A stretch of DNA of 34,620 bases, taken from NCBI GenBank assembly GCA_903927755.1, contig CAIYOD010000018.1:1-34620 (forward strand), read 5' to 3'. A program made the translations under genes and the position numbers. Positions within the stretch are counted from its first letter, which is position 1. Every line of letters starts with the position of its first letter. Below, one piece after another: positions 15,243 through 23,645 of this stretch. The notes under the pieces were generated by a model. The model saw only the letters and a list, made by a program, of their open reading frames with translations. It ran no database searches and had not been told where the DNA came from. This DNA comes from an uncultured Thermoleophilia bacterium (GTDB lineage Bacteria > Actinomycetota > Thermoleophilia > UBA2241).

Positions 15243-16400
15243 ATGACGCTGCTCACCGTCGCGCTGAACAACCTGCGCCGCCGCAAGGGCCGCGCCGCGT
15301 TCCTGGTCGCCGGCCTCCTCATCGGCGTCGGGACTGTGGTCGCGCTCCTCTCGGTCACCCAGTCCATGACCGCGGAGACCAAGACCAACCTCGAGAGCTT
15401 CGGCGCCAACATCGTCGTCACGCCGCGCACCAAGGACGTGACCCTCAGCTACGGCGGCATCACTGCCGGCGGGGTCTCGGTGGGACGGCAGTCGCTGTCC
15501 CAGGCCGACGTCGCCAGCATCGGCTCCATCCCGAGCCGCGCCGACATCTCGGCGGTCGCGCCGCAGCTGGTCGGCGCCGTGCAGGTCAAGGGCCGGCGCG
15601 TCTTGCTGCTCGGCGTGCGGCCGGAGCAGCAGTTCAAGCTCAAGCGCTGGTGGTCGGTCGGGTCCGGGCATGCGCCGGCCAACGACCACGAGCTCATCGC
15701 CGGCTCGGCCGCGGCGCGGACGCTCGGCCTCGCCATGGGCGACTACGTGCGTCTCGGCGGGCGCCGGTTCACGGTGACCGGCGTCCTGGGCGAGACGGGC
15801 TCCCAGGACGACAGCCTGCTCATCGTCGACCTCGGCGCCGCCCAGCAGGTCCTGCGCCGGCCGGGCCAGGTGACGCTGGTCGAGATCGCGGCGCTCTACG
15901 CCGGCGCGCCCGTGGACAGGATCGCCGCCGAGATCGGCGCCGCGCTGCCCCAGGCCGAGGTCACGGCGATGCAGGAGGCGGTCAAGAGCCGTCAGCACGC
16001 CGTCGATCAGTTCCGCCGCTTCAGCTACGCGATCGTCGGGGTGGTCATCGCCATCGAAGCGCTCGTGGTGTTCCTCACCGTGATGGGTTCGGTCAGCGAG
16101 CGCACGCGCGAGATCGGCGTGTTCCGCGCCATCGGGTTCCGCCGGGTCCACATCACGCGACTGATCCTCATCGAGGCGGTGCTCGCCAGCGCCGTCGCCG
16201 GCGTGCTCGGCTACGCGGCGGGCATGGCGGTCACGTACGCGGCGCTGCCGCTGATCGCCCAGGGCGCCGAGGTGGCGTGGGCGCCTTTGCTCGGCCTCGT
16301 CGCCGTCATCCTGGCCGTCGCCATCGGCGGCCTGGCATCACTGTATCCGGCGCTGCGCGCCGGCAAGATGGATCCCACCGAGGCGCTCCGCGCGCTGTGA
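15243..16400 (+). CDS. FtsX/MacB-type ABC transporter permease 2 (tandem paralogue)
   Basis: Also 385 residues and alignable throughout with the preceding permease (both share NNLRRRKxRAAFLVAGLL-type N-termini, WWSV in the extracytoplasmic domain, GSVSERTREIGVFRAIGFRR and the SLYPALRA...MDPTEALRAL end). The same four membrane helices are seen. It differs in lacking the CxxC: the equivalent site reads ALYAGAP. The two probably arose by tandem duplication and form a heterodimer, as in the Campylobacter Cj1661/Cj1662 pair. It is followed after 29 bp by the ATPase gene. Confidence 0.9.
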   Translation: MTLLTVALNNLRRRKGRAAFLVAGLLIGVGTVVALLSVTQSMTAETKTNLESFGANIVVTPRTKDVTLSYGGITAGGVSVGRQSLSQADVASIGSIPSRADISAVAPQLVGAVQVKGRRVLLLGVRPEQQFKLKRWWSVGSGHAPANDHELIAGSAAARTLGLAMGDYVRLGGRRFTVTGVLGETGSQDDSLLIVDLGAAQQVLRRPGQVTLVEIAALYAGAPVDRIAAEIGAALPQAEVTAMQEAVKSRQHAVDQFRRFSYAIVGVVIAIEALVVFLTVMGSVSERTREIGVFRAIGFRRVHITRLILIEAVLASAVAGVLGYAAGMAVTYAALPLIAQGAEVAWAPLLGLVAVILAVAIGGLASLYPALRAGKMDPTEALRAL

Positions 16401-16429
16401 CGCGCGAGTCCCCTGCAAGGAGAGAGAGC

Positions 16430-17218
16430 ATGGCTGTCGTCATCAGCGAGACCGACCAGGAGACCCGGCCGCGGGAAGTCGCGCCGGCGGCCCCGTCCGG
16501 GCAGGACGAGCGGGCCGCGCGCTTCATCGACGTGCGCGGCCTGCAGAAGACCTTCGAGGGCGACGGAGCGCCCGTGCACGCCCTCCGTGGCCTCGACCTC
16601 GTTGCCCCCGAGGGGTCGTTCCTCGGCGTGATGGGGCAGTCCGGGTCGGGCAAGAGCACCTTTCTCGCCATGCTCGGCGGCCTCAGCCACCCGACCGGCG
16701 GATCGATCGCCGTCGACGGCATCGATCTGTATGCGCTCCCGGGCGAGCGGCTGGCCGACTTCCGCCGCGAGTACCTCGGCTTCGTCTTCCAGTCGTTCAA
16801 CCTCGTGCCGTACCTGACGGCGCTCGAGAATGTCACCTTGCCGCTGGCGGTCAAGAAGATGCCGTCGGCGGACAAGCGCTCCCGGGCGCTCGAGGTGCTG
16901 GAGCGCGTGGGGCTGGCCGACCGTGCCGGCCACCTGCCGGGCAAGCTCTCGGGCGGCGAGCAGGAGCGCGTCGCCATCGCCCGGGCGCTCGTCAACGAGC
17001 CGCCGCTCATCCTCGCGGACGAGCCCACCGGCGCGCTGGACAGCGAGACGACGGTGGAGATCATGGACCTCTTCGCCGCTCTCCACCGCGAGGGCAACAC
17101 GATCGTGATGGTGACGCACAACCCGGAGATCCAGCCGTTCTTCGACCGCACGATCGTCCTGCGCGACGGCCGGCTGGACTGCGAGCTGCCGGCCTGCCCG
17201 GTCGACACTCCGGTCTGA
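16430..17218 (+). CDS. ABC transporter ATPase of the MacB/LolD class
   Basis: A 262-residue nucleotide-binding subunit that would drive the two permeases encoded just upstream. It has Walker A GQSGSGKST (residues 69-77), Q-loop FVFQSFNLVPYLT, signature LSGGEQERVAIARAL, Walker B ILADEPTGALD and the switch histidine in VTHNPE. The family-typical ADEPTGALDSET tract places it with LolD/MacB proteins. ATG 16430 is preceded by AAGGAG, and similarity begins near residue 30; the first 30 residues are a variable extension. The C-terminus CELPACPVD has two cysteines of unknown meaning. It is the last gene of the DUF2318 operon. Confidence 0.93.
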   Translation: MAVVISETDQETRPREVAPAAPSGQDERAARFIDVRGLQKTFEGDGAPVHALRGLDLVAPEGSFLGVMGQSGSGKSTFLAMLGGLSHPTGGSIAVDGIDLYALPGERLADFRREYLGFVFQSFNLVPYLTALENVTLPLAVKKMPSADKRSRALEVLERVGLADRAGHLPGKLSGGEQERVAIARALVNEPPLILADEPTGALDSETTVEIMDLFAALHREGNTIVMVTHNPEIQPFFDRTIVLRDGRLDCELPACPVDTPV

Positions 17219-17258
17219 TCCGGACGTCGCACCGGCGGCGCGCGCTTGCCGGTTGGGC

Positions 17259-17264
17259 TACACT
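17259..17264 (+). promoter_or_regulatory. -10 box (TACACT) before the SGNH-like gene
   Basis: TACACT ends 6 bases before GTG 17271 and 9 before ATG 17274, predicting a leaderless mRNA. No -35 is recognisable. Confidence 0.4.
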
Positions 17265-17273
17265 ACGAGCGTG

Positions 17274-18230
17274 ATGAAGGGGCAGTTCACACAGGTACGC
17301 CGCACCGGCGCGGCGCGCGCCGCGCTGGTCCTCGCGGCCGCCGCGCTGTCCCTGCTCATCCTCCTGCCGACGGCTCCTGCCGTGGCCGGCGTCGACGACT
17401 GGCGGCACACGTGGGAGGTCGTCCAGCTCGTCGAGGTGCTGCAGGAGCGGGCCATTCCGCCGAACGGCGCCATGGTCTACTACCTGGGCGACTCCATCGC
17501 CCGCGAGTCCACCGTGAACGACGGTTCGTGGACCGACATGCTCGGCAGGAAGACGGCGCGAGCCGGCAAGGTCCGGGCGTTCGGCTACACCGTGGCCGGG
17601 CACAACCAGACCTTCGGGATGGACAGCAAGATCGTCGAGGGGCTGCCGGCGACCCGCCTGCCCGAGCAGCCCAGGGGCATCCTGCTCATCGGCGTCGGCA
17701 TCAGCCGCTTCATCGGCCCGCCCACACCGCAGGCGCCCATCTCGCTCGACCCGCCGCCTGGCGATCTGCCCGAGCTCAGCCCGTGGGAGCAGCACCACTA
17801 CGACGGGCGCGCACCGCTCTCGTCCACGCGCAAGCGCGAGCTGGTACAGCGCTGGATGGACCGTCGCTGGGCGGGCTTCAGGGCCAACAAGGCAGCCAAC
17901 CTCGACGCCATCGGTCGTCTCATCGTCGCCGCCAAGGCCAAGGGTCTGCGTCCGGTGCTCATGGACCTGCCGCTCAACGTCGCCGTCGTCGGCGGCGGCC
18001 TGGACAAGCCGCGCACCCAGATCCGGGAGGGCTGCGCCGCCCTCGCCCGCAGGCACGGCATCAAGTACGTGCAGTTCACTCGGGCCATCGGTCTTCCCAG
18101 CTCGGACTACTGGGACCTCCACCACCTGCTCAGGCCCGGCTACAGGCGCTGGCAGGCGCGTCTCTCAGACGAACTCGTGAAGATGCTCCCGGCGAAGGCT
18201 GCCGGGTCCGGGTCTCCCGACAGGCTCTAG
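17274..18230 (+). CDS. Secreted SGNH/GDSL-hydrolase-like protein
   Basis: A 318-residue protein with an N-terminal signal peptide: basic MKGQFTQVRR, a hydrophobic core to about residue 33 and a likely cleavage site after APAVA. The GDS block with the nucleophile candidate S74 appears in VYYLGDSIARES, and DLHHLLRPGY near the C-terminus supplies a DxxH-like block, as in SGNH hydrolases (lipases, esterases, acyltransferase-associated domains). The asparagine and glycine blocks are less clear, so catalysis is not certain. The substrate is unknown; proteins of this type often act on acyl or acetyl groups of cell-envelope polymers. The GTG at 17271 is an equally possible start; the TTG at 17253 overlaps the promoter and is unlikely. 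Confidence 0.7.
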   Translation: MKGQFTQVRRTGAARAALVLAAAALSLLILLPTAPAVAGVDDWRHTWEVVQLVEVLQERAIPPNGAMVYYLGDSIARESTVNDGSWTDMLGRKTARAGKVRAFGYTVAGHNQTFGMDSKIVEGLPATRLPEQPRGILLIGVGISRFIGPPTPQAPISLDPPPGDLPELSPWEQHHYDGRAPLSSTRKRELVQRWMDRRWAGFRANKAANLDAIGRLIVAAKAKGLRPVLMDLPLNVAVVGGGLDKPRTQIREGCAALARRHGIKYVQFTRAIGLPSSDYWDLHHLLRPGYRRWQARLSDELVKMLPAKAAGSGSPDRL

Positions 18231-18300
18231 CTCGTCCCCCGCGGCCGGCGCCGCATCACTGCCTTGGGTTGCGGCGCTCACTGCGGGGAACAAGCTGCCC

Positions 18301-19659
18301 ATGACCTCGCAGCGCATCATCCGCACGTACTACGGCATCGCCGCGACGACCACTCTCGCACAGGCGCTGATCTGGGGTGTCAACACCCTGTTTCTGCTCT
18401 CGGTGGGCTTCGACATCTTCGAGGTGATGCTGATCAACGCCGCCTACACCGTGGCGCAGGTGATCTTCGAGGTGCCGACCGGGGTGGTCGCGGACACGGT
18501 CGGCCGCCGCGTCTCCTACCTGCTCGCCGTGGCCACGATCCTCATCTCGACGCTGCTCTACGTCGGGTTCGGGCTCGCCGGGTACGGCCTGTGGCCCTTC
18601 GCCGCGGCCTCGGCGCTGCTCGGGCTCGGCTACACCTTCTACACCGGCGCCGTCGATGCGTGGATGGTCGACGCGCTGCACTCCGTCGGGTACGAGGGGC
18701 GCCTGGAGCCGATCTTCGCCCGCTACGGGATCGTGTTCGGCATCTTCATGCTGATCGGCACCACGCTGGGCGGCTTTCTCGGTCAGCTCGACCTCTGGAT
18801 CCCCTACGTCGTGCGGGCGGTCGTGCTGGTGCCCGCGTTCCTGCTCGGCCTCCTCGTGATGCGCGATCTCGGGTTCAAGGCTCGCGCGCTCACCGTGGGC
18901 AGCTTCGGGCGCGAGACGCGGCGCATCGCCAAGGAGGGCGTCACCTACGGCCTCAGCGACCGGGTGGTCCGCTTCATCATGTTCGCGTCGCTGATCCAGG
19001 GCGTCTTCTTCATGTACGGCTTCTACTCGTGGCAGAAGTACTTCCTCGACCTGCTCGGCAGCGATCTGGTCTGGGTCACCGGAGTGATCGCCGCGCTGGT
19101 CGGGCTCACGCAGATCTTCGGCAACCTGCTGGTCGGACGCATCACCGCATGGGTGCCCGACCGCGGCCTCATCCTCATGGTCTGCAGCGGAGTGACGACG
19201 GTGACCATCGTCGGGGCCGCGCTGATCCAGGACTTCTGGGTCGCGGTGCCGCTCTACCTCGTCGCGACGATCGCGTTCGGCATCTCGCTGCCGGTCAAGC
19301 AGGGCTGGCTGAACGCGCGCATCCCGTCGCAGCAGCGCGCGACCATCATCTCCCTGGACGCGCTGTTCGGCGACGGCGGCTCCACCGCCGGCCAGGTCGG
19401 GCTCGGCTGGCTCTCGCAGACGATCTCGATCCCGTTCGCGTGGCTGGTCGGCGGCCTGGTGCAGGGCGTGAGCGTCCCGCTGCTCGCCGTGGCGCGCAAG
19501 GCTGAGAAGGCGGATCCGGCGGAGAGGCTCGTGGGCATGCGGGCGGCCGAGCCCGGCCTCACAGCGGAGACGCCCGGCTGCTTCGGCCCCGAGCCGGCGG
19601 CCACGTGCGTCCCGGGCGACGGGCCGGCCGCCGGTTCCGGCGGCGAGCGCGTCGCCTGA
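18301..19659 (+). CDS. MFS transporter, 12-helix type
   Basis: A 452-residue integral membrane protein of the major facilitator superfamily. The motif-A loop between helices 2 and 3 is seen as GVVADTVGRRVSY, and the N-terminal half shows regularly spaced hydrophobic segments (ALIWGVNTLFLLSVGFDIFEV, INAAYTVAQVIFEVPTG). About twelve segments are present, ending near residue 405, followed by a polar tail of some 45 residues. Substrate is unknown; drug efflux is typical for related proteins. It starts 70 bp after the SGNH-like gene on the same strand and converges on the DHA2 transporter gene with only 7 bp between. Confidence 0.88.
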   Translation: MTSQRIIRTYYGIAATTTLAQALIWGVNTLFLLSVGFDIFEVMLINAAYTVAQVIFEVPTGVVADTVGRRVSYLLAVATILISTLLYVGFGLAGYGLWPFAAASALLGLGYTFYTGAVDAWMVDALHSVGYEGRLEPIFARYGIVFGIFMLIGTTLGGFLGQLDLWIPYVVRAVVLVPAFLLGLLVMRDLGFKARALTVGSFGRETRRIAKEGVTYGLSDRVVRFIMFASLIQGVFFMYGFYSWQKYFLDLLGSDLVWVTGVIAALVGLTQIFGNLLVGRITAWVPDRGLILMVCSGVTTVTIVGAALIQDFWVAVPLYLVATIAFGISLPVKQGWLNARIPSQQRATIISLDALFGDGGSTAGQVGLGWLSQTISIPFAWLVGGLVQGVSVPLLAVARKAEKADPAERLVGMRAAEPGLTAETPGCFGPEPAATCVPGDGPAAGSGGERVA

Positions 19660-19666
19660 GCGGAGG

Positions 19667-21373
19667 TCAGGAGGCCGACGCGGGCGGCGCGTTCGCCTCC
19701 GGCTCCGCCGCCGGCTTCTTGCTCTTGCCGCCGGGCAGGAAGCAGCTCATCACGAAGCCGAACAGCCCGAGCACGCCGATCGCGATCAGCGCGTTCTGCA
19801 GGCCCTTGTTGCGCGCTTCCTGGTTGAACTGGACGAACTTCTCCGCCAGCGGCGCCGGCTCGTTCTTGCTCTTGAGGTAGGCGGCGACCTGTGCGTTGCT
19901 CACCGTCTGCGCGTCCTTGCGCAGGTCGTGGATGACCACGGCCTTCTCGCTCTGCGGGATGCCGTTGAACTGCTGCACCGCGCCGCTGAACGTCGCGATC
20001 AGCGTGCTCATCAGCACGGCGCCGGCCACAGCCGTGCCGAACGCTCCGCCGAGGTTGCTCATCGCCCGTGACAGGCCGGAGATCTCGCTCTGCTCCTTCG
20101 CCGGCACCGCGCCCTGGGTGATGTTCATCAAGGGCGCGTTGATCAGCCCGATGCCGATGCCGGAGACGATCATGCCGGGCAGGAAGGCCCACTGCTCGGC
20201 GGTAGCCTTGAGCTCCATCGCCACCAGCAGGATGCCGGCCACGAACACCAGCATGCCGATCTGCACGATGAGCTTGGGCGCCACGATCTGAGTCAGCTTG
20301 CTGACCCGCGTGGCCACGATGATGATCATGACCGTCATCGGCAGGATCAGCAGGCCGCTGTGGAAGGCGGTGTAGCCGAGCGCCATCTGCATGAACACCG
20401 GGCCGACGAAGAGGAAGCCCGCCTGCATGAACATGAAGGCGATGATGGCGAGCAGGCCGAACAGCACGGCGCGGTTCTTCAGCATGGTGATGTTGAGCAG
20501 CGCGTCCTTGCCGGCGCGCAGCATGTGTCGCTCCCAGAGCGCGAACAGCAGGAGCACGACGACGCCGGCGACGACGAACGGGATGACCGGCGAGATGCCG
20601 TCCTCCGGGATCAGCGTGCGGCCCCAGCCGACCACGGGCACGCGTGCGGCGGTCCACCCGTACTTGCTCGCCTGCAGTACGCCGAGCACGACGAGCGCCA
20701 GCCCGAGCGCGGAGAGGAAGGCGCCGAGGTAGTCGAGTCGCGCCTTCGGCCGCGGCTGCTTGGGCACCTTGATGCGCGTGGAGAGGAGGAGCGTGGCGAT
20801 GACGACGCAGACCTCCAGCAGGAACGAGACGCGCCAGGTGGCGTAGGTGGTGAGGAAGCCGCAGATGAGCGGCCCCAGAGCGGCGCCCATCGCGGCCATG
20901 GCGCCGACGGCGGCGAACGCCGCGACGCGCTGCTTGCCGGCCGGGTAGATCGTGCCGACGATGGCGAAGATCGCCGGGATCATCAGCGCCGAGCCCAGGC
21001 CTTCGAGCAGCGACCAGCCGAAGATCATCATCGGCAAGCCCATACTGAAGGCGGTGATCAGCGCGCCGACGCCGTACATGGAGATGCCGAGCGTGAACGT
21101 CGTGCGGCGGCCCCACACGTCGCCGAGCTTGCCGCCGATGAGCATGAACGACGCCATCACGAGCGAATACAGGACGAGCGCGGACTGCACGCCGGAGACC
21201 GTGGTGTCCAGGCTCTTGACCACTGAGGTCACCGCCACGTTCATCGCCGTCGTGTCGTAGGCGTTGATGAACTGCGCCATGCACAGCGCGACGAGGATCA
21301 GTTTGAGCGGCAGTGCGGTCGCGCCCGCAGCCGGCTTGGTCACGGCCGCAGCCGAGCCTGATGTTGACGCCAT
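19667..21373 (-). CDS. MFS transporter, EmrB/QacA (DHA2) family
   Basis: A 568-residue protein of the drug:H+ antiporter-2 type with about 14 membrane segments. Helix 1 carries YDTTAMNVAVTSV (DHA2 motif D1), the loop between helices 2 and 3 has GGKLGDVWGRR (motif A), and GAALGPLICGFL in helix 5 matches motif C of antiporters. A long non-membrane loop before the last helix (about 480-530) and a polar C-terminus are seen. ATG 21373 is chosen because GGAGGG lies about 5 bases upstream; ATG 21385 is an alternative. The longer open frame upstream to 23170 crosses two other genes in antisense and is a shadow. No regulator gene is adjacent. The exported compound cannot be inferred. Confidence 0.9.
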   Translation of the reverse strand: MASTSGSAAAVTKPAAGATALPLKLILVALCMAQFINAYDTTAMNVAVTSVVKSLDTTVSGVQSALVLYSLVMASFMLIGGKLGDVWGRRTTFTLGISMYGVGALITAFSMGLPMMIFGWSLLEGLGSALMIPAIFAIVGTIYPAGKQRVAAFAAVGAMAAMGAALGPLICGFLTTYATWRVSFLLEVCVVIATLLLSTRIKVPKQPRPKARLDYLGAFLSALGLALVVLGVLQASKYGWTAARVPVVGWGRTLIPEDGISPVIPFVVAGVVVLLLFALWERHMLRAGKDALLNITMLKNRAVLFGLLAIIAFMFMQAGFLFVGPVFMQMALGYTAFHSGLLILPMTVMIIIVATRVSKLTQIVAPKLIVQIGMLVFVAGILLVAMELKATAEQWAFLPGMIVSGIGIGLINAPLMNITQGAVPAKEQSEISGLSRAMSNLGGAFGTAVAGAVLMSTLIATFSGAVQQFNGIPQSEKAVVIHDLRKDAQTVSNAQVAAYLKSKNEPAPLAEKFVQFNQEARNKGLQNALIAIGVLGLFGFVMSCFLPGGKSKKPAAEPEANAPPASAS

Positions 21374-21543
21374 GTGTCCCTCCATCTCCCTGCTCTTTCC
21401 CGGCCCCTCGCTCTTCTGTGTACAACAATCGACAGCCGTAACCCTGTTCTTGACCCCGGAAAGTACTGAGAAGGTCGTTGGGGCCGACGAAGAGACCGCG
21501 ACCGCCGTGGCCGGAGGCTCGACGGCGCCGCCGCTGCACCGCG

Positions 21544-22410
21544 CTACCTGTCGGCGTCCTGAGGCTCGTCGGGTTCCGGTTCGTGCTCGTCGGGTCCTGG
21601 TTCGACTGCTGCCCGCGCGGCCGCCGCGCCCTTCGCCGCCTTGCGCGCGGCGATCTCGGCTTTCGCCGCGCGCCGCCGCCGCTGGTCGGCGATCAGCGCG
21701 TGCGCCAGCGTCACCTCGAACACGCCGACGAGGCCGCCCACGACGATGGTGGAGCCGATGTCCAGCGGCAGCTGGATCCAGGGATGCGCGTACCAGGCGA
21801 AGTGTTCGAGCCAGGAGGAGAGCTCCTCGTCCAGCGTCGTGGGGATGAGCACGGTGACGATCACGAGGAGACCGTGGCGTGCCGTCAGGCCGGCCGAGCG
21901 CCTGAGGCCGGCCCAGACGCCGAGTCCCTCGATCACGATCACGGGGCCGACGACGGCGAAGAGGACCATGAGCGCGAAGCCTGGCAGCAGGAACAGGATC
22001 AGGCCCACCACGGTCAGCACGGCCGTCAGGATGCTGGCGAGGATCAGACGCATCGTCGGCAGTCCCCGCAGGATGTCGGTGAGGGGGAGGTCCTCCTCGC
22101 CCTTCTGGTCGACGGCGACGATGCGGTCGATGACGCCGGCGAAGAAGACCAGGCTGAGCACGGTGCCGGCGACGCTGAGCGCCGTGCCGGACGTCCACAG
22201 GAACAGGCTGAGCACGTCTGACTGCTCGGCGAAGTCGGTGGCCGCCATGGTCGCGAGGGAGACGACGAGGTCGATGGGCGCGAACACGAGGACGGCCGCG
22301 GCCACGATCCGCCAGAACGAGCGACGGTAGGTGCCCAGGCCCGTGACGACGACGCTCGAGATGCGCGCCCGCGCCGTGCGCTCCGCTCCTCTGCTCCCGT
22401 CGCTCTCCAT
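21544..22410 (-). CDS. Polytopic membrane protein, glycerophosphodiesterase-membrane-domain-like
   Basis: A 288-residue protein with about six hydrophobic segments (starting IVAAAVLVFAPIDLVVSLA) and a charged C-terminal tail of about 50 residues rich in Ala, Lys and Glu. The stretch LPGFALMVLFAVVGPVIVIE followed by GLRRSAGLTARHG resembles the PG...P...E...RS...L pattern of the YciC/DUF975/GDPD membrane-domain group. Function of that group is poorly defined. ATG 22410 follows GGGAGAG; the frame continues upstream but loses membrane-protein character. It is divergent from the DUF218 gene, with 67 bp between. Confidence 0.75.
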   Translation of the reverse strand: MESDGSRGAERTARARISSVVVTGLGTYRRSFWRIVAAAVLVFAPIDLVVSLATMAATDFAEQSDVLSLFLWTSGTALSVAGTVLSLVFFAGVIDRIVAVDQKGEEDLPLTDILRGLPTMRLILASILTAVLTVVGLILFLLPGFALMVLFAVVGPVIVIEGLGVWAGLRRSAGLTARHGLLVIVTVLIPTTLDEELSSWLEHFAWYAHPWIQLPLDIGSTIVVGGLVGVFEVTLAHALIADQRRRRAAKAEIAARKAAKGAAAARAAVEPGPDEHEPEPDEPQDADR

Positions 22411-22460
22411 AGCTCTCCCAGTTCGCCGCGAGGCGCTCTGAGCCTCGCCGACGCGGGGCC

Positions 22461-22470
22461 ATGATACAGT
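22461..22470. promoter_or_regulatory. Overlapping divergent -10 boxes
   Basis: ATGATACAGT reads as TACAGT (22465-22470) toward the DUF218 gene, ending 7 bases before its ATG, and the other strand reads CTGTATCAT, giving TATCAT toward the membrane-protein gene. Two polymerases could not use both at once, so the genes may be transcribed alternately. Confidence 0.35.
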
Positions 22471-22477
22471 CCGCCGC

Positions 22478-23608
22478 ATGAGCGCTGACGCCGGACTGGG
22501 TGGGGTCCCCGGCGCGGGCGCGCCGGCTCCCGAGCCGGCGGCCGGCCCGCCACAGGCGCCCGCGGAGCCTGGATCCCCGGTCGCCCCGGCGCTTTCGTCG
22601 CCTCCGCTCGACAAGCATCGCAACTGGGCCGTCGCGGCCGCCGCCCGCGGGCTCGCCCTCTTCATCGGTGGCTTCACGCTGGTCGGCGTCTACGCGTCGT
22701 GGCGTCACGAGACCCTCGACTTCAACATCTGGTGGGTGGCGCTGCCGCTCGGCGGCTGGATCGCCCACGTCGGTCTGCTCGCCCTGTTCGGCGTCGTGCT
22801 GCTCGCCTACACCGTCGCGCCGCGCATGCGCCCCTGGCGGCGGTGGACGACCATCGCCCTGGTGCTCATCTTCGCCGCCGTCACCGCCTGGAACGGGGTG
22901 GACTTCTACCTCGCCTGGCGCGCCGGCGAGCTGCGGCCGGGCCTGCCGGTCCCGCTCTCCTTCGTCATCTGCGCCCTGCTGGTCTTCATCGCCTGGGCCG
23001 CGCTGCGGCCGCCGGCGCCGAAGCGCCGGCGGCTCCTCGCGGCCGCCGTGCTCGTCGCCACTGCCGCGGCCTGCGTGCTCCTCTTCCCGGTCGCCCAGGT
23101 CTTCTTCTTCGGCGGCTCGGACTACCGCCGGCCCGCGGACGCCGTCGTCGTCTTCGGCGCCCAGGTCCACGAGGATGGGCAGGCCTCCACCTCACTGCGC
23201 GACCGCATGGCGACGGCGGTCGAGCTGTACGAGCAGGGGCTGGTCGAGCGCGTGATCGTCTCCGGCGGCGTGGGGGACAGCGGCTTCAACGAGGCGCTCG
23301 TGATGCGCGACATGGCCGTGGAGGCCGGAGTGCCGAAGAAGCGCGTGGTGGTCGACTCGAATGGGGTCAGCACCAACGCGACCGTCGCCGACACGGTGCC
23401 GTTCTTTGGCGCCGAGGGCTGGACGCGGATCCTCGCCGTCAGCCAGTACTACCACCTGCCGCGCATCAAGCTGGCCTACCAGCGCGCGGGCGTGAATGTC
23501 TTCACGGTGCCGGCGGGGACGTCTTCGCCCATCCCGCAGACGCCGCGGTTCGTGGTGCGCGAGATCCCCGCCTTCTGGGTCTACTACCTGGAGGCGGTCT
23601 TCCGCTGA
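22478..23608 (+). CDS. Membrane protein with C-terminal DUF218 (YdcF/SanA-like) domain
   Basis: A 376-residue protein. A proline/alanine-rich cytoplasmic N-terminus (1-45) is followed by five membrane helices at about 56-75, 85-113, 122-140, 155-176 and 184-206, then a DUF218 domain at about 219-360. That domain shows DAVVVFGAQVHEDGQAS, SLRDRMATAVELYEQG, VIVSGGVGDSG and VSQYYHLPRIKLAYQRAG, conserved in YdcF/SanA/ElyC proteins, which are linked to envelope integrity and lipid-carrier metabolism, with no firmly established enzyme activity. ATG 22478 follows the TACAGT box closely, so the message is probably leaderless. Confidence 0.87.
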   Translation: MSADAGLGGVPGAGAPAPEPAAGPPQAPAEPGSPVAPALSSPPLDKHRNWAVAAAARGLALFIGGFTLVGVYASWRHETLDFNIWWVALPLGGWIAHVGLLALFGVVLLAYTVAPRMRPWRRWTTIALVLIFAAVTAWNGVDFYLAWRAGELRPGLPVPLSFVICALLVFIAWAALRPPAPKRRRLLAAAVLVATAAACVLLFPVAQVFFFGGSDYRRPADAVVVFGAQVHEDGQASTSLRDRMATAVELYEQGLVERVIVSGGVGDSGFNEALVMRDMAVEAGVPKKRVVVDSNGVSTNATVADTVPFFGAEGWTRILAVSQYYHLPRIKLAYQRAGVNVFTVPAGTSSPIPQTPRFVVREIPAFWVYYLEAVFR

Positions 23609-23645
23609 CGGGCGGCCGGCGCGCACGGCGGAGCGGCGGGCGCCC

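Noticed and set aside
21386-23170. Extension of the DHA2 transporter frame to 1167 codons
   Set aside because: The added part is antisense to the DUF218 gene or out of frame in the membrane-protein gene and is not protein-like; ATG 21373 has a good ribosome binding site.
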